Below, in pieces: positions 25,813 to 34,675 of a stretch of 64,000 bases of DNA; within the stretch, counting starts at the first letter, position 1; every line of letters starts with the position of its first letter. Origin of the DNA: Schauerella fraxinea (GTDB taxonomy: Bacteria; Pseudomonadota; Gammaproteobacteria; Burkholderiales; Burkholderiaceae_B); NCBI GenBank assembly GCA_030849945.1, contig JAVDKK010000001.1, positions 186,001-250,000 on the forward strand, read 5' to 3'. The position numbers were made by a program, and so were the translations under genes. Under the pieces are notes generated by a model that worked only from the letters and a program-made list of their open reading frames with translations, made no database searches and had not been told where the DNA came from.

Positions 25813-27012
25813 ATGTCCACACGCAAGCGTCCTGTCCGCATCATGGGTGCGCCAGGGCTGATATTGGCTGCAGCGCTGGTGGCGGGCGGCGTATTCTGGT
25901 GGACCACGAGCGACGCCACAACTTACGACACACAGGTCGTCAAACGGGGCGATATCGAAGCGACCGTCACCGCGATCGGGACCCTGCAGCCCAGGCGCTA
26001 TGTGGACGTGGGCGCGCAAGTATCCGGACAGATCATGCGGCTGCATGTGCAACCGGGCGACGCCGTCGAACGCGGCAAACTGATGGTGGAAATCGATCCC
26101 AGCGTGCAGCAAGCCACGGTGGACGCCGGCCGCGCTGAGATCGCCGGCTTGCGGGCACAGCTCGCCGATGAGCAGGCGCAGGCGCGGCTGGCCAATCAAC
26201 AACTGGGGCGGCAGCGCGCCATGGCCCGTGAAGGTGCCACGCGCGATGAAGACCTGCAAATGGCGCAGGCAACGGCCACATCGGCCCAGGCCCGCATCGA
26301 TCACCTGCGCGCCCAGATCGACCGCACCCAGGCCACGCAGCGTGCCGAAGAGGCGCGGCTGGGCTACACGCGTATTTACGCGCCGATGGCCGGCACGGTG
26401 GTGTCGGTCGACGCACGCGAAGGGCAAACGCTCAACGCCACGTATCAGACGCCAAATATCCTGCGCATCGCCGATCTCTCCGGCATGACGGTGTGGACCG
26501 ACGTGTCCGAAGCCGATGTGCGCCGCGTGAAACCGGATATGCCGGTGTACTTCAGCACGCTGGGCGGCCAGAGCGACGTCAAGCCGCGCCGATGGGAAAG
26601 CCGCGTGCGGCAGGTGCTGCCGGCGCCGCCCAAGCCGGAAGGCACCGGCACCGCCAGCGAGAGCGCGACCCCTGCCGCGGCCACCAAGGCTGTGGTCTAC
26701 ACCGTGCTCTTCGACGTCCACAATGCCGATGGCGAACTCATGCCGCAAATGACGGCGCAGGTATCGTTCAGCACTGCGCTGGCGCGCGACGCGATCGCCG
26801 TGCCGCTCGCCGCGCTCACGGCCGCACCCGATGCGCCCGGCCGCTACACCGCACGCGTGCTGGATGGCGATGGCCGCCCGCAAACGCGCGACGTGCGCGT
26901 GGGCATCCGCAGCCGCCATCTCGCGGAGGTTCTCGATGGGCTGCAGGCAGGCGACCGTCTGGTGACCGCCGAATCCTCCGGCGACAGTGGCATGCGGTGG
27001 TTTCAGTGGTAA
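25813..27012 (+). CDS. macA: MacA-like periplasmic adaptor (membrane fusion protein)
   Basis: 399 aa. A single N-terminal membrane anchor (about 12-30) is followed by the barrel-sandwich hybrid (GTLQPRRYVDVGAQVSGQI, later TRIYAPMAGTVVSVDAREGQTL), with a long alpha-helical hairpin (about 100-180) between its halves and a beta-barrel/membrane-proximal domain to the end. It bridges MacB in the inner membrane to the outer-membrane factor. It overlaps macB, and the three genes form one operon behind a Fur-like box. Homologues in Pseudomonas (PvdR) export siderophores; iron control here would fit this, but the substrate is inferred. Confidence 0.9.
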   Translation: MSTRKRPVRIMGAPGLILAAALVAGGVFWWTTSDATTYDTQVVKRGDIEATVTAIGTLQPRRYVDVGAQVSGQIMRLHVQPGDAVERGKLMVEIDPSVQQATVDAGRAEIAGLRAQLADEQAQARLANQQLGRQRAMAREGATRDEDLQMAQATATSAQARIDHLRAQIDRTQATQRAEEARLGYTRIYAPMAGTVVSVDAREGQTLNATYQTPNILRIADLSGMTVWTDVSEADVRRVKPDMPVYFSTLGGQSDVKPRRWESRVRQVLPAPPKPEGTGTASESATPAAATKAVVYTVLFDVHNADGELMPQMTAQVSFSTALARDAIAVPLAALTAAPDAPGRYTARVLDGDGRPQTRDVRVGIRSRHLAEVLDGLQAGDRLVTAESSGDSGMRWFQW

Positions 27013-29105
27013 GCGAGGCGCCGTCCGCGCCCGACACACCCCTCACCCCGTTGATCGAACTGCAGGGGATCCGCAAGCGTTATGGCGGCCGGGCGGCCCG
27101 CGGCGAAGCGCAACCGCCCGAAGTCGAGGTGCTGCACGGCATCGACCTGGCGATTCATGCCGGCGAGTACGTGGCCATCATCGGCGCATCGGGCTCCGGT
27201 AAATCGACCTTGATGCATGTGCTGGGCTGCCTCGATCGCCCGAGCGACGGGGTATATCGCTTCAACGGCCATGACGTGGCCACGCTGGATGCCGACGAAC
27301 TGGCCTGGCTGCGGCGCGAGGCCTTCGGCTTTGTGTTCCAGGGCTATCACCTGATCGCGACCGAATCGGCACGCGAGAACGTAGAAGTCCCAGCCATTTA
27401 TGCTGGCCTCTCGGAAGCGGCGCGCACCGCGCGCTCCACCGCCCTGCTTACGCGCCTGGGTCTTGCCGATAAGCAACAAAACCGTCCCAATCAATTATCC
27501 GGCGGCCAACAGCAGCGCGTATCGATTGCGCGCGCGTTGATGAACGGCGGCCAGATCATCCTGGCCGACGAACCGACCGGTGCGCTCGATACCAAAAGCG
27601 GCGCCGACGTGATGCGCCTGTTGCGCGAACTGGCCGACGCCGGCCATACGCTGATCGTGATCACCCACGACCGCAATGTGGCGGCCCAGGCGCGGCGCGT
27701 GATCGAGATCCGCGACGGCCGCATCGTGGGCGATACCGGTGCGGGTGCGAGTGCGGGTACGAGTGCCGGTGCCGGTGCCGGTGCGGGTGTGCGGTCGGCT
27801 GCGGGCTCGGCTTCGGATCCGAGTGCAGCGCACACGACTGCGGCGCCGGCGCACCCGGCCCTGGCCGTGCCCGACATTGCACACGCCCGCACGCAGGGCC
27901 ACACCGGCGCCTCGTTGTGGGCCGATCTGCGCGAGGCCGCGCGCACCGCGTGGCGCGGCATGCGTTTGAACCGGTCGCGCACGGGTCTCACGTTGCTCGG
28001 CATCGTGATCGGCGTGGCCTCGGTGATCGTGATGCTGGCCGTGGGCGAAGGGGCACGTCAAAAGGTGGTGGCCGAACTCGGCACCATGGGCACCACCATC
28101 ATGTACCTCGGCAGCCGCCCGCCGAGCACGGGCGGGCCGCGCGGCATTCTTACCGAAGACGATCTGGAAGCCGTGCGCGCGTTGCCCGAGATCGGCCATG
28201 TGATGCCGGTGATCGGCGATCCCATCACCGTGCGTTATGGCCGGGCCGACAAGCAGATGTATGTGATGGCGGCCAGCCACATCATGCCCGAGGTGCACCA
28301 TTGGCAAGTGGCGCAAGGCCGTTACTACACGGATGCCGAAGACCGCGATCTGGCGCCGGTGGCCGTGATCGGCAGCAAGACGCACGCACACTTCTTTCCC
28401 GATGACCCCAATCCACTCGGCCGCCAACTCCTGATCGGCAACTCGCCGTTCGAGATCATCGGCGTGATGCAGGAACGCGGCGCGGATTCCGGCGCGCAAG
28501 ACTACGACGACATGGTGTTCATCCCCTACGATTCCGGCCGGGCGCGGGTCTATCAGGCGCAGACGGAACCCGACTATGTGGTGGTCGAGGCGGCCAGCAG
28601 CGATCTGGTGCAGGCCGCCGAAACGGCCATGAAAAACGTGCTGCGCGCCCGGCATGGACGCGAAGATTTCGGCGTGGGCAACGCGGCAGCGCGCCTGCAG
28701 GCCGAAGCGGCCACGCGCAGCGCGATGACGATGATGCTGGGATTGATTGCCGCCGTCTCGCTGGTGGTGGGCGGCATCGGCGTGATGAACGTGATGTTGA
28801 TGACGGTGCGCGAGCGCACCCGCGAGATCGGGATACGCATGGCCACAGGCGCGCGGCAACGCGACATCCTGCGGCAGTTCTTGACCGAGGCGACGTTGTT
28901 GACGTTCGTGGGCGGCACGATCGGTGTGGTGGCGGGCCTTGCGATCGGCACGGTGCTGCGCTTATCCGGCGTGCCGGTGGTGTTTGCGGTGAGCGCCATG
29001 GCAGGCGCGTTCCTGTGCGCCGTCGCCACGGGCCTGATCTTCGGCTATATGCCGGCCAAAACCGCCGCACGACTCGACCCCGTCGTCGCACTCGCCGGAG
29101 AATGA
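27006..29105 (+). CDS. macB: MacB-like ABC exporter (ATPase fused to permease)
   Basis: About 699 aa, longer than the usual 650. The N-terminal NBD has Walker A GASGSGKST, signature QLSGGQQQRVSIARALM and Walker B IILADEPTGALD. A Gly/Ala/Ser linker (245-262, hexanucleotide repeat) and an Ala-rich stretch to about 300 join it to the MacB permease: one membrane helix (about 328-348), the large periplasmic domain, and three C-terminal helices (from about 575), including GGIGVMNVMLMTVRERTREIGIRMATGA. MacB drives periplasmic substrates through the outer-membrane duct. The start is uncertain: GTG at 27006 (chosen, 7-bp overlap with macA) or 26997. The stop overlaps the outer-membrane-factor gene by ATGA. 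Confidence 0.9.
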   Translation: MVSEAPSAPDTPLTPLIELQGIRKRYGGRAARGEAQPPEVEVLHGIDLAIHAGEYVAIIGASGSGKSTLMHVLGCLDRPSDGVYRFNGHDVATLDADELAWLRREAFGFVFQGYHLIATESARENVEVPAIYAGLSEAARTARSTALLTRLGLADKQQNRPNQLSGGQQQRVSIARALMNGGQIILADEPTGALDTKSGADVMRLLRELADAGHTLIVITHDRNVAAQARRVIEIRDGRIVGDTGAGASAGTSAGAGAGAGVRSAAGSASDPSAAHTTAAPAHPALAVPDIAHARTQGHTGASLWADLREAARTAWRGMRLNRSRTGLTLLGIVIGVASVIVMLAVGEGARQKVVAELGTMGTTIMYLGSRPPSTGGPRGILTEDDLEAVRALPEIGHVMPVIGDPITVRYGRADKQMYVMAASHIMPEVHHWQVAQGRYYTDAEDRDLAPVAVIGSKTHAHFFPDDPNPLGRQLLIGNSPFEIIGVMQERGADSGAQDYDDMVFIPYDSGRARVYQAQTEPDYVVVEAASSDLVQAAETAMKNVLRARHGREDFGVGNAAARLQAEAATRSAMTMMLGLIAAVSLVVGGIGVMNVMLMTVRERTREIGIRMATGARQRDILRQFLTEATLLTFVGGTIGVVAGLAIGTVLRLSGVPVVFAVSAMAGAFLCAVATGLIFGYMPAKTAARLDPVVALAGE
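27738..27791 (+). repeat. Nine imperfect GGTGCG-type hexanucleotides in macB
   Basis: Nine in-frame 6-bp units (GGTGCG, AGTGCG, GGTGCC and variants) encode alternating Gly/Ser and Ala residues in the linker between the ATPase and permease of MacB. Slippage would change linker length by two residues without shifting frame. Confidence 0.8.
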
Positions 29106-30565
29106 GCATGCGCCCTACGATTCCTGCGGCGCGCACACGCGCCATATCGACTTCCTTGATCGCTATCGCATTGCTGGCCGGTTGCGGCGTGGCGCGCGAT
29201 CGCACCACGGCCGGCCTAACATTGCCGGCGGCGTACTCAGCAGAAACGGCGGCCCGAATGGCAGCCCCGACGGTGCCCCAAATGGCGCCCCAGACGGCAA
29301 CGCACACCGCGGCCAACTCAACACAGCAGGCGGCCGCGCCGCTGCCCCAAGACGCCACCGATTGGCAGCGCTTCGGCAATGCGGAGCTAGCCGACTTGAT
29401 CGCCATGGCCCACACCGGCGCCTTCGATCTGGCAGCCGCCATGGCGCGCGTGCGGCAAGCCGAAGCCTATGCGCGCATCGCGGGTGCCGCGTTGCTGCCG
29501 CAGGTGGATGCTTCCGCGTCGGCCGGCCGTAGCCGCACCGACGGCGACACCGCGTCGAACTACGGCGCGGGCCTGTCGGCAAGCTACGAGATCGACGTCT
29601 GGGGCGGCAATGCCGCCGCGCGCGATGCTGCGCGCGCATCGCTGGCCGCCACGCGATATGGGCGCGACACAGTGCAACTCACGCTGACGGCGGGCGTTGC
29701 CACCACCTGGATGCAAACGGTGGGCGCGCGCGAGCGCACGGCGATCGCGCGCCTCAATCTCGATGCCGCCGAACGCGTGCTCGCCCTGGTCGACACACGC
29801 TGGCGGGCGGGCATGGCCACCCCCCTCGAACGCGCTCAGCAACGCGGTTTGGTCGCCACGCAACGACAAGCGTTCGCCGCGCGCGAGCGCGATGTTCGCG
29901 ATGCGCAAGCCACACTGGCGCTGCTGCTAGGACGCCCGCCGCAAGACGTTGCAGTGCACACGGCGCACCTGAACGCCATCGCGTCGATCACGATCGCCCC
30001 TGGCGTACCGGCCGATCTGTTGACGCGCCGTCCGGATGTGGCGCTTGCCGAACGCGAGCTTGCCGCAGCCGATGCCAACGTGGCGGCGGCGCGCGCCGCT
30101 CTCTTGCCGCGGCTCACCCTTACCGCTGGCGTTGGCGTGGGGCACAACCAGGTGCGTGGTCTCTTCGATAACCCGCTCTACAACCTGGCCGCCGGACTGA
30201 CCGCACCGGTGTTCGATACAGGCCGCCTGTCCGGCGCCCGCGATCTGGCGCTGGCGCAACGCGAGGAACTGCTGGCGGACTATCGCGCTGCGATCGTCAA
30301 TGCGATCGGCGACGTGTCGTTGGCATTGAATGCGATCGACAGCCTCGCGCAACAGCGCCAGGCGCAGGAAGAGGCTTTGGCGCAGGCGCGCGAAGCGGCC
30401 AGGCTATCGGAGTCGCGTTACCGCTTCGGGGCCGAGACGCTATTGACCGTGCTGGACGCGCAGCGCACGCTATACGCCGCGCAGGATGATGCCGTGGTGC
30501 TGCATCTGGCGCAGTTGCAAGCCGAGGTCGCGTTGTTCAAAGCCGCCGGCGGCGATTGGCGCTGA
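29102..30565 (+). CDS. NodT-family outer-membrane factor lipoprotein
   Basis: 487 aa TolC/OprM-type protein. A lipoprotein signal ends ALLAGCG near residue 24, followed by a low-complexity Ala/Thr/Gln stretch to about residue 80 and then two OEP repeats (about 95-280 and 310-480). Conserved NodT features are SYEIDVWGGNAA, PADLLTRRPDVALAERELAAADANVAAARAALLP and the closing YRFGAETLLTVLDAQRTLYAAQD. It forms the outer-membrane duct for MacA-MacB. The ATG at 29102 overlaps the macB stop (ATGA); a second ATG lies two codons later. Confidence 0.88.
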   Translation: MSMRPTIPAARTRAISTSLIAIALLAGCGVARDRTTAGLTLPAAYSAETAARMAAPTVPQMAPQTATHTAANSTQQAAAPLPQDATDWQRFGNAELADLIAMAHTGAFDLAAAMARVRQAEAYARIAGAALLPQVDASASAGRSRTDGDTASNYGAGLSASYEIDVWGGNAAARDAARASLAATRYGRDTVQLTLTAGVATTWMQTVGARERTAIARLNLDAAERVLALVDTRWRAGMATPLERAQQRGLVATQRQAFAARERDVRDAQATLALLLGRPPQDVAVHTAHLNAIASITIAPGVPADLLTRRPDVALAERELAAADANVAAARAALLPRLTLTAGVGVGHNQVRGLFDNPLYNLAAGLTAPVFDTGRLSGARDLALAQREELLADYRAAIVNAIGDVSLALNAIDSLAQQRQAQEEALAQAREAARLSESRYRFGAETLLTVLDAQRTLYAAQDDAVVLHLAQLQAEVALFKAAGGDWR

Positions 30566-30605
30566 CGAGACGGGAGGCTCGCGCATCACGCTCAGAGCAT
30601 GATGC

Positions 30606-31403
30606 TCAGCGCAGTTCCATCGTGGCGGCGATCACGCGAAACGTGGGCATCAATTGCCGCCATGCATCCTTGGACAACGTGGGCGGGCGCACGAGCGCCA
30701 GCGCGCCGAGGTCCTCAGGCATGTCGCCCTTGTAGGCAAACACCACGCTGTTGGTCATGTCGTCATCGACCACTTCGATCATGGCGGCCCCAAAGGCCGC
30801 CCGCACGCGATCCATGTAATCGTGGTGATCGGGATGGTTGACGTGAAAGTTCACCACCATGACGCCATCGGGCGTGAGCGCATCGCGGCAGGCCGCATAA
30901 AACGCCGCCGTGCAGAGTGCATCGGGAATTCCGCCTTCGCCGAAGCCATCGAGCAGCAGCACATCCGCAGCCGGCTGCGACTGCAGCATGTACGCCGCGG
31001 CATCGGCGTGGATCACGCGAAAGCGTGCGCTGTCGGGCGGCACCATGAACGCCTCGCGCAGCGCGATCACGTCCGCATCGATCTCGATCACGTCGATTGT
31101 GGCGTCCGGCAGATAACGATGACAGAACTTCGGCAGCGAACCGCCGCCCAGGCCCACCATCGTGATATGCGCGGGCTGCGCATTGAAGAGCAGAAAGCCC
31201 ATCATCATCCGCGTGTATTCGAGATCCAGCGCATCGGGATTGAGCAGCGACATGCGGCTCTGAATTTCCTTTTGCGAAAAATGCAGCGCGCGCGTATTGC
31301 CCACGTTTTGCACGAAGGGACGCATCGGCACGCCACGCGCGTCGGCGGCGTCGCGGCGGGACGTTTCGGGGGAGTCGCTGGAGGGGGATGCGGGGTCAGG
31401 CAT
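30606..31403 (-). CDS. Spermidine-synthase-like (PABS) methyltransferase-fold protein
   Basis: 265 aa with a Rossmann core: ITMVGLGGGSLPKFCHRYLP near residue 80, acidic VIEIDADVIALRE, and the catalytic-site Asp in VLLLDGFGEGGIP. Polyamine aminopropyltransferases use decarboxylated SAM, but this protein is a divergent short form and many such proteins remain without proven activity. The N-terminal 25 residues are Ser/Asp/Pro-rich and possibly not part of the fold. It lies 9 bp downstream of the flavin oxidoreductase gene on the same strand, so the two may be co-transcribed. The convergent outer-membrane factor gene ends 40 bp away. Confidence 0.75.
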   Translation of the reverse strand: MPDPASPSSDSPETSRRDAADARGVPMRPFVQNVGNTRALHFSQKEIQSRMSLLNPDALDLEYTRMMMGFLLFNAQPAHITMVGLGGGSLPKFCHRYLPDATIDVIEIDADVIALREAFMVPPDSARFRVIHADAAAYMLQSQPAADVLLLDGFGEGGIPDALCTAAFYAACRDALTPDGVMVVNFHVNHPDHHDYMDRVRAAFGAAMIEVVDDDMTNSVVFAYKGDMPEDLGALALVRPPTLSKDAWRQLMPTFRVIAATMELR

Positions 31404-31412
31404 GGCGCGATG

Positions 31413-33425
31413 TTACACCGCCATGCCTGCCTCAAAACCCTCCCGTGTCGCGTCCACCACGCCCCGTGCCACCCGGCAGTCACCCACCAATCGCACCTTG
31501 ACGCCATGCGCACGCAGCGGCGCCGCCAATCCGTCACTAGGGGTGCGCGGCGTCGCGAACGAGAAGAACGCCACGTTCTCTATCCGTCCCACCTCCCCGC
31601 CATACACATGGTCAAGCGTCATCGTGCCGGTGTCTTCGAAGGCGTCGTTCCATTGCGGTTCACACAGCGTACGAACCTCGATCCCCATCTGATGAAAGCG
31701 CCGGTGAATGGTTTGACGCGTCACGAGCGGCGTCTCTTGCGCAATGCTTTCGCGCGGCGTGACGATCACCGCGCGCTCGAAACGCGCATGCAGCAATTCC
31801 GCACAGGCATACACGCCTTCGGTCTGATCCATATCCAGCAATACCGCCACCCCGGGTTGACGCGTCGTGAGCGTCAATACCTCGGCGATCGCTTCGCGGA
31901 TGTCCAACACCATGCCATCGCCGCGCAACGACTCGGGCAACATCGGCGGCCAGACCATCGTGGCGCCCGTGGCCAGCACGACCTCATCCGGCGCGCAGGC
32001 CAGCACGCGTGCAATATCCGCCGCCCGACCGAGTTCGAACACCACGCCCGCCTTCACCGCCTCGGCGTATTGATAGTCGTAGACGCTGCTCAGCGACTCG
32101 CTGCTGGGCAGGGCGGCGTGCACCCGCGTTTTCCCGCCAACCTCGGCGGACGCGCCCAGCACCGTGACGCGATGGCCGCGCCGCGCGGCGGTCCAGGCCG
32201 CTTCCAGTCCGGCGATCCCTGCGCCCACAACCACCACATGGTGCGCGGCGGTGGGCGCCGCGACCTGCGGTCGCCACAGCACTTCGTACTCCGTCGCTAC
32301 CCGTGGATTGTTGTCGCATTGGATGGGACGATGCCCGATCACCACGTTCCAGCAGGTGTTCGCGTTCAGGCAGTAGCGGATGTCGCGCGCGCGTCCCGCC
32401 TGCGCCTTCAGCGGCCAGGTGGGATCGGTAATGAGCGGGCGGCCCAGCCCGATCAGATCGGCATCGTTATGCGCCAGAATGCCTTCGGCTTCCGCCGGGT
32501 CGGTAATGCGCCCAAGCGCCATCACCGGCACGTCGGGCACTGCGGCGCGCAAGGCGCGCGTCAAGCCCACATACGGCACGCGCGGATAGGTATCGTTGGG
32601 AATGTGCATTTCCAGGCTGCGATGATGCGCGCCCTGTGCCAGACAGAGGTAATGGGCATGCCCCGTATCGGCAAGCCGCCGGGCGATCCGCAACGACAAG
32701 GCCGGGTCGATGCCCCCAGGCACACCATCGTCGCCCGGCAGCTTCAGTCCCAGAATGAAGTCGCGCCCGCACGCATCGTGAAGCCGCGCCATCAACAGCA
32801 CCATGAACCGCATGCGGCCGTCGAAGTCGCCGCCGAAGGCATCCTCGCGGCGATTCGACCACGGCGACATGAACTGGTGGAAGAGATGCCCATGGCCGGC
32901 CGACAGCTCGACGCCGCTGAACCCGCAGCGTTTGAGCCGCATCGCGGTCGTCGTCAGGTCGTCAATGAACAACGCGATTTCGTCGGCGGTCATCACGTGC
33001 GGCATCGTCCAGCTCAGATCGTCCGGTAGCGGCGACGCGCCGATGGCGGCAGGATTGCGACCCGGTTCGTGCCGGCCCCGGCCACCATCCTGCAACTGCC
33101 CCAGCAGCCTGCAATCCTCGCCCTCGACGGCCGCGGCCCACCGTTGCAAGCCGTCGATATTGCTGTCGTCAAACGCACGCACGCGCAAGGCGCCGATCTG
33201 ATGGCGGGCCGCGCCCAGGGGCTCGGTAACCACCGCGGCCGCACCGCCTTTGGCGCGGTTCGCGTAGTACAGGATCTGCCGGTCGGTGACCTGCGAGTTC
33301 TGGGCCAGAGAGGTTGAAATGGACGCGTGCACGATCCGGTTGCGCAGGGGCCGGCCGGCCAACGCAAACGCGCTGAACAAGGTGGGATAGGCGACATCGC
33401 CCGGAGCATCGGCAGGCTGTGTCAT
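31413..33425 (-). CDS. NADH:flavin oxidoreductase, 2,4-dienoyl-CoA reductase/TMADH family
   Basis: 670 aa. The N-terminal Old Yellow Enzyme TIM barrel (to about 370) includes SAGHGHLFHQFMSPWSNRRED and MALGRITDPAEAEGIL. A Cys cluster then leads into an FAD/NAD-binding half with VVVVGAGIAGLEAAWTAARRG near residue 385. Relatives reduce enals or enoyl-CoAs or demethylate amines using FMN, FAD and a 4Fe-4S cluster. Here the cluster motif reads CLNANTCW with a third Cys in IQCDNNP: the second of the four usual cysteines is Ala, so the cluster may be altered or absent. The ATG at 33425 overlaps the Bug gene by ATGA and is preferred over the upstream in-frame ATG at 33464. Confidence 0.87.
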   Translation of the reverse strand: MTQPADAPGDVAYPTLFSAFALAGRPLRNRIVHASISTSLAQNSQVTDRQILYYANRAKGGAAAVVTEPLGAARHQIGALRVRAFDDSNIDGLQRWAAAVEGEDCRLLGQLQDGGRGRHEPGRNPAAIGASPLPDDLSWTMPHVMTADEIALFIDDLTTTAMRLKRCGFSGVELSAGHGHLFHQFMSPWSNRREDAFGGDFDGRMRFMVLLMARLHDACGRDFILGLKLPGDDGVPGGIDPALSLRIARRLADTGHAHYLCLAQGAHHRSLEMHIPNDTYPRVPYVGLTRALRAAVPDVPVMALGRITDPAEAEGILAHNDADLIGLGRPLITDPTWPLKAQAGRARDIRYCLNANTCWNVVIGHRPIQCDNNPRVATEYEVLWRPQVAAPTAAHHVVVVGAGIAGLEAAWTAARRGHRVTVLGASAEVGGKTRVHAALPSSESLSSVYDYQYAEAVKAGVVFELGRAADIARVLACAPDEVVLATGATMVWPPMLPESLRGDGMVLDIREAIAEVLTLTTRQPGVAVLLDMDQTEGVYACAELLHARFERAVIVTPRESIAQETPLVTRQTIHRRFHQMGIEVRTLCEPQWNDAFEDTGTMTLDHVYGGEVGRIENVAFFSFATPRTPSDGLAAPLRAHGVKVRLVGDCRVARGVVDATREGFEAGMAV

Positions 33426-34399
33426 TGCAGTTGCAGCCCCGCTTGCTTGATGATGGCGGCCCACTGCTGCACTTCGCTATCGAAACGCGCCTGGAACGCA
33501 GGTTGGTCGCCGCCCAATGGCGTCGCGTTCAACGACTTCAGCCGCGCCTGGAGTTCAGGCGTTTTCAGCGCGTCGTTGACGGCGCGATTCAACGTGTCGA
33601 CCACGTTCTGCGGCACGGCCGCGGGTGCCATCAAGCCCCACCACACACCCACCTCCATCTTGGGGTAGCCCGCCTCGGCAAAGGTCGGCACGTCGGGAAA
33701 CATCGGCGAGCGCTTGGTGTCGGCCACGGCAAGCGCCCGCATGCGATTGCCCTGCAGATGCGGCGCCGCGTTGAGCATATTGGTGGTGACCATGTTCAAA
33801 CGACCGCCCATCATGTCCGTCATTGCCGCCGCCCCCCCGCTGTACGGCACCGAGATCATCTGAATCTTGGCCTGGCCCAAAAACATTTCTGAGGCCAGGT
33901 GCTCGGAGGTGGTGCCGTTGCCGCCGTGTCCATAGGTGAGTTCGCCGGGCTTCTTCTGCGCCATCTGCACCAGATCATTCAGCGTTTTGGCGGGCGAATC
34001 GGTGGGCACCAGCAATACGCTGGGCGCCGATCCCACCAACGCAATGGGCTTCAAGCCGCGCACCGGGTCGTACTGCAATTCCTTGTAGAGGCTGCCGGCG
34101 GCGGCGCGCGACGGCTCGCCCATCAGCAAGGTGTAGCCGTCGGCCGTGGCACGCGCGACATAGGCACTCGCGATATTGCCGCCGGCGCCCGGCCGGTTCT
34201 CGACGATGAACGTTTGGTGCAGCTGCTTCGATAGCGCCTCGCCCGTGGTGCGCGCAATCACATCCACGGCGCCGCCCGGCGCATACGGCACGACGATCGT
34301 GACAGCACGGCTGGGATACTTGGGAGGATCGGACGCGGCCTGTGCATGCGCGGCGGCGACGAGCGATAAGCCGCACAGGGCGGCCTTGAGGATGGTCAT
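33422..34399 (-). CDS. Bug-family (TctC) periplasmic solute receptor
   Basis: 325 aa with a signal peptide ending AHAQAA near residue 22. The mature part starts YPSRAVTIVVPYAPGGAVDVIARTTGEAL, with the second ligand loop in FIVENRPGAGGNIASAYVA. It is the first gene of an operon with the flavin oxidoreductase (ATGA overlap) and perhaps the PABS protein. The GntR gene lies upstream on the same strand, beyond a 276-bp gap. The ligand is likely the organic acid whose unsaturated derivative the oxidoreductase reduces (inference). Confidence 0.9.
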   Translation of the reverse strand: MTILKAALCGLSLVAAAHAQAASDPPKYPSRAVTIVVPYAPGGAVDVIARTTGEALSKQLHQTFIVENRPGAGGNIASAYVARATADGYTLLMGEPSRAAAGSLYKELQYDPVRGLKPIALVGSAPSVLLVPTDSPAKTLNDLVQMAQKKPGELTYGHGGNGTTSEHLASEMFLGQAKIQMISVPYSGGAAAMTDMMGGRLNMVTTNMLNAAPHLQGNRMRALAVADTKRSPMFPDVPTFAEAGYPKMEVGVWWGLMAPAAVPQNVVDTLNRAVNDALKTPELQARLKSLNATPLGGDQPAFQARFDSEVQQWAAIIKQAGLQLQ

Positions 34400-34566
34400 G
34401 ATTTGTCTCCAACGTCTTTATCGTTTTGTTGTGTGCGCCCTTGCCCTGCGACGAGATCGATAGGCGCTTGCGATCGATCCTGTTCCTGCGTGGAAGCGTG
34501 ACGATGCCGCGTTCGATGCTGTGCCGATCGCAGTCGATAAATTCAGAGGGATAAAATGCGGTGCCA

Positions 34567-34611
34567 CTGTCCTCTCAATGGCGGCCAGGATGCTTGACGG
34601 CTGTCCTCTCA
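34567..34611. repeat. 11-bp direct repeat upstream of the Bug/oxidoreductase operon
   Basis: CTGTCCTCTCA occurs at 34567-34577 and again at 34601-34611, each followed by a GGCG-rich tract and GATCCTG or GGATG. It lies in the 276-bp gap (34400-34675) between the GntR gene and the Bug gene, about 170-210 bp upstream of the Bug start. This gap holds no gene that I can support. Confidence 0.4.
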
Positions 34612-34675
34612 GCCGGCGATCCTGTGCATGGAAAATCAGGCGATAGGCGTCAACCGCCGTTGCCTTTGCGTCTAC

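Noticed and set aside
26493..27005. 870-residue form of MacB reading through the macA gene in another frame
   Set aside because: The upstream part is an antisense-like shadow of macA; the NBD begins right after the macA stop region, so a GTG start near 27006 is far more likely.
30654..33029. 791-residue plus-strand open frame opposite the PABS and oxidoreductase genes
   Set aside because: It is His/Arg/Gln-rich without motifs, and both minus-strand genes beneath it have complete conserved motifs.
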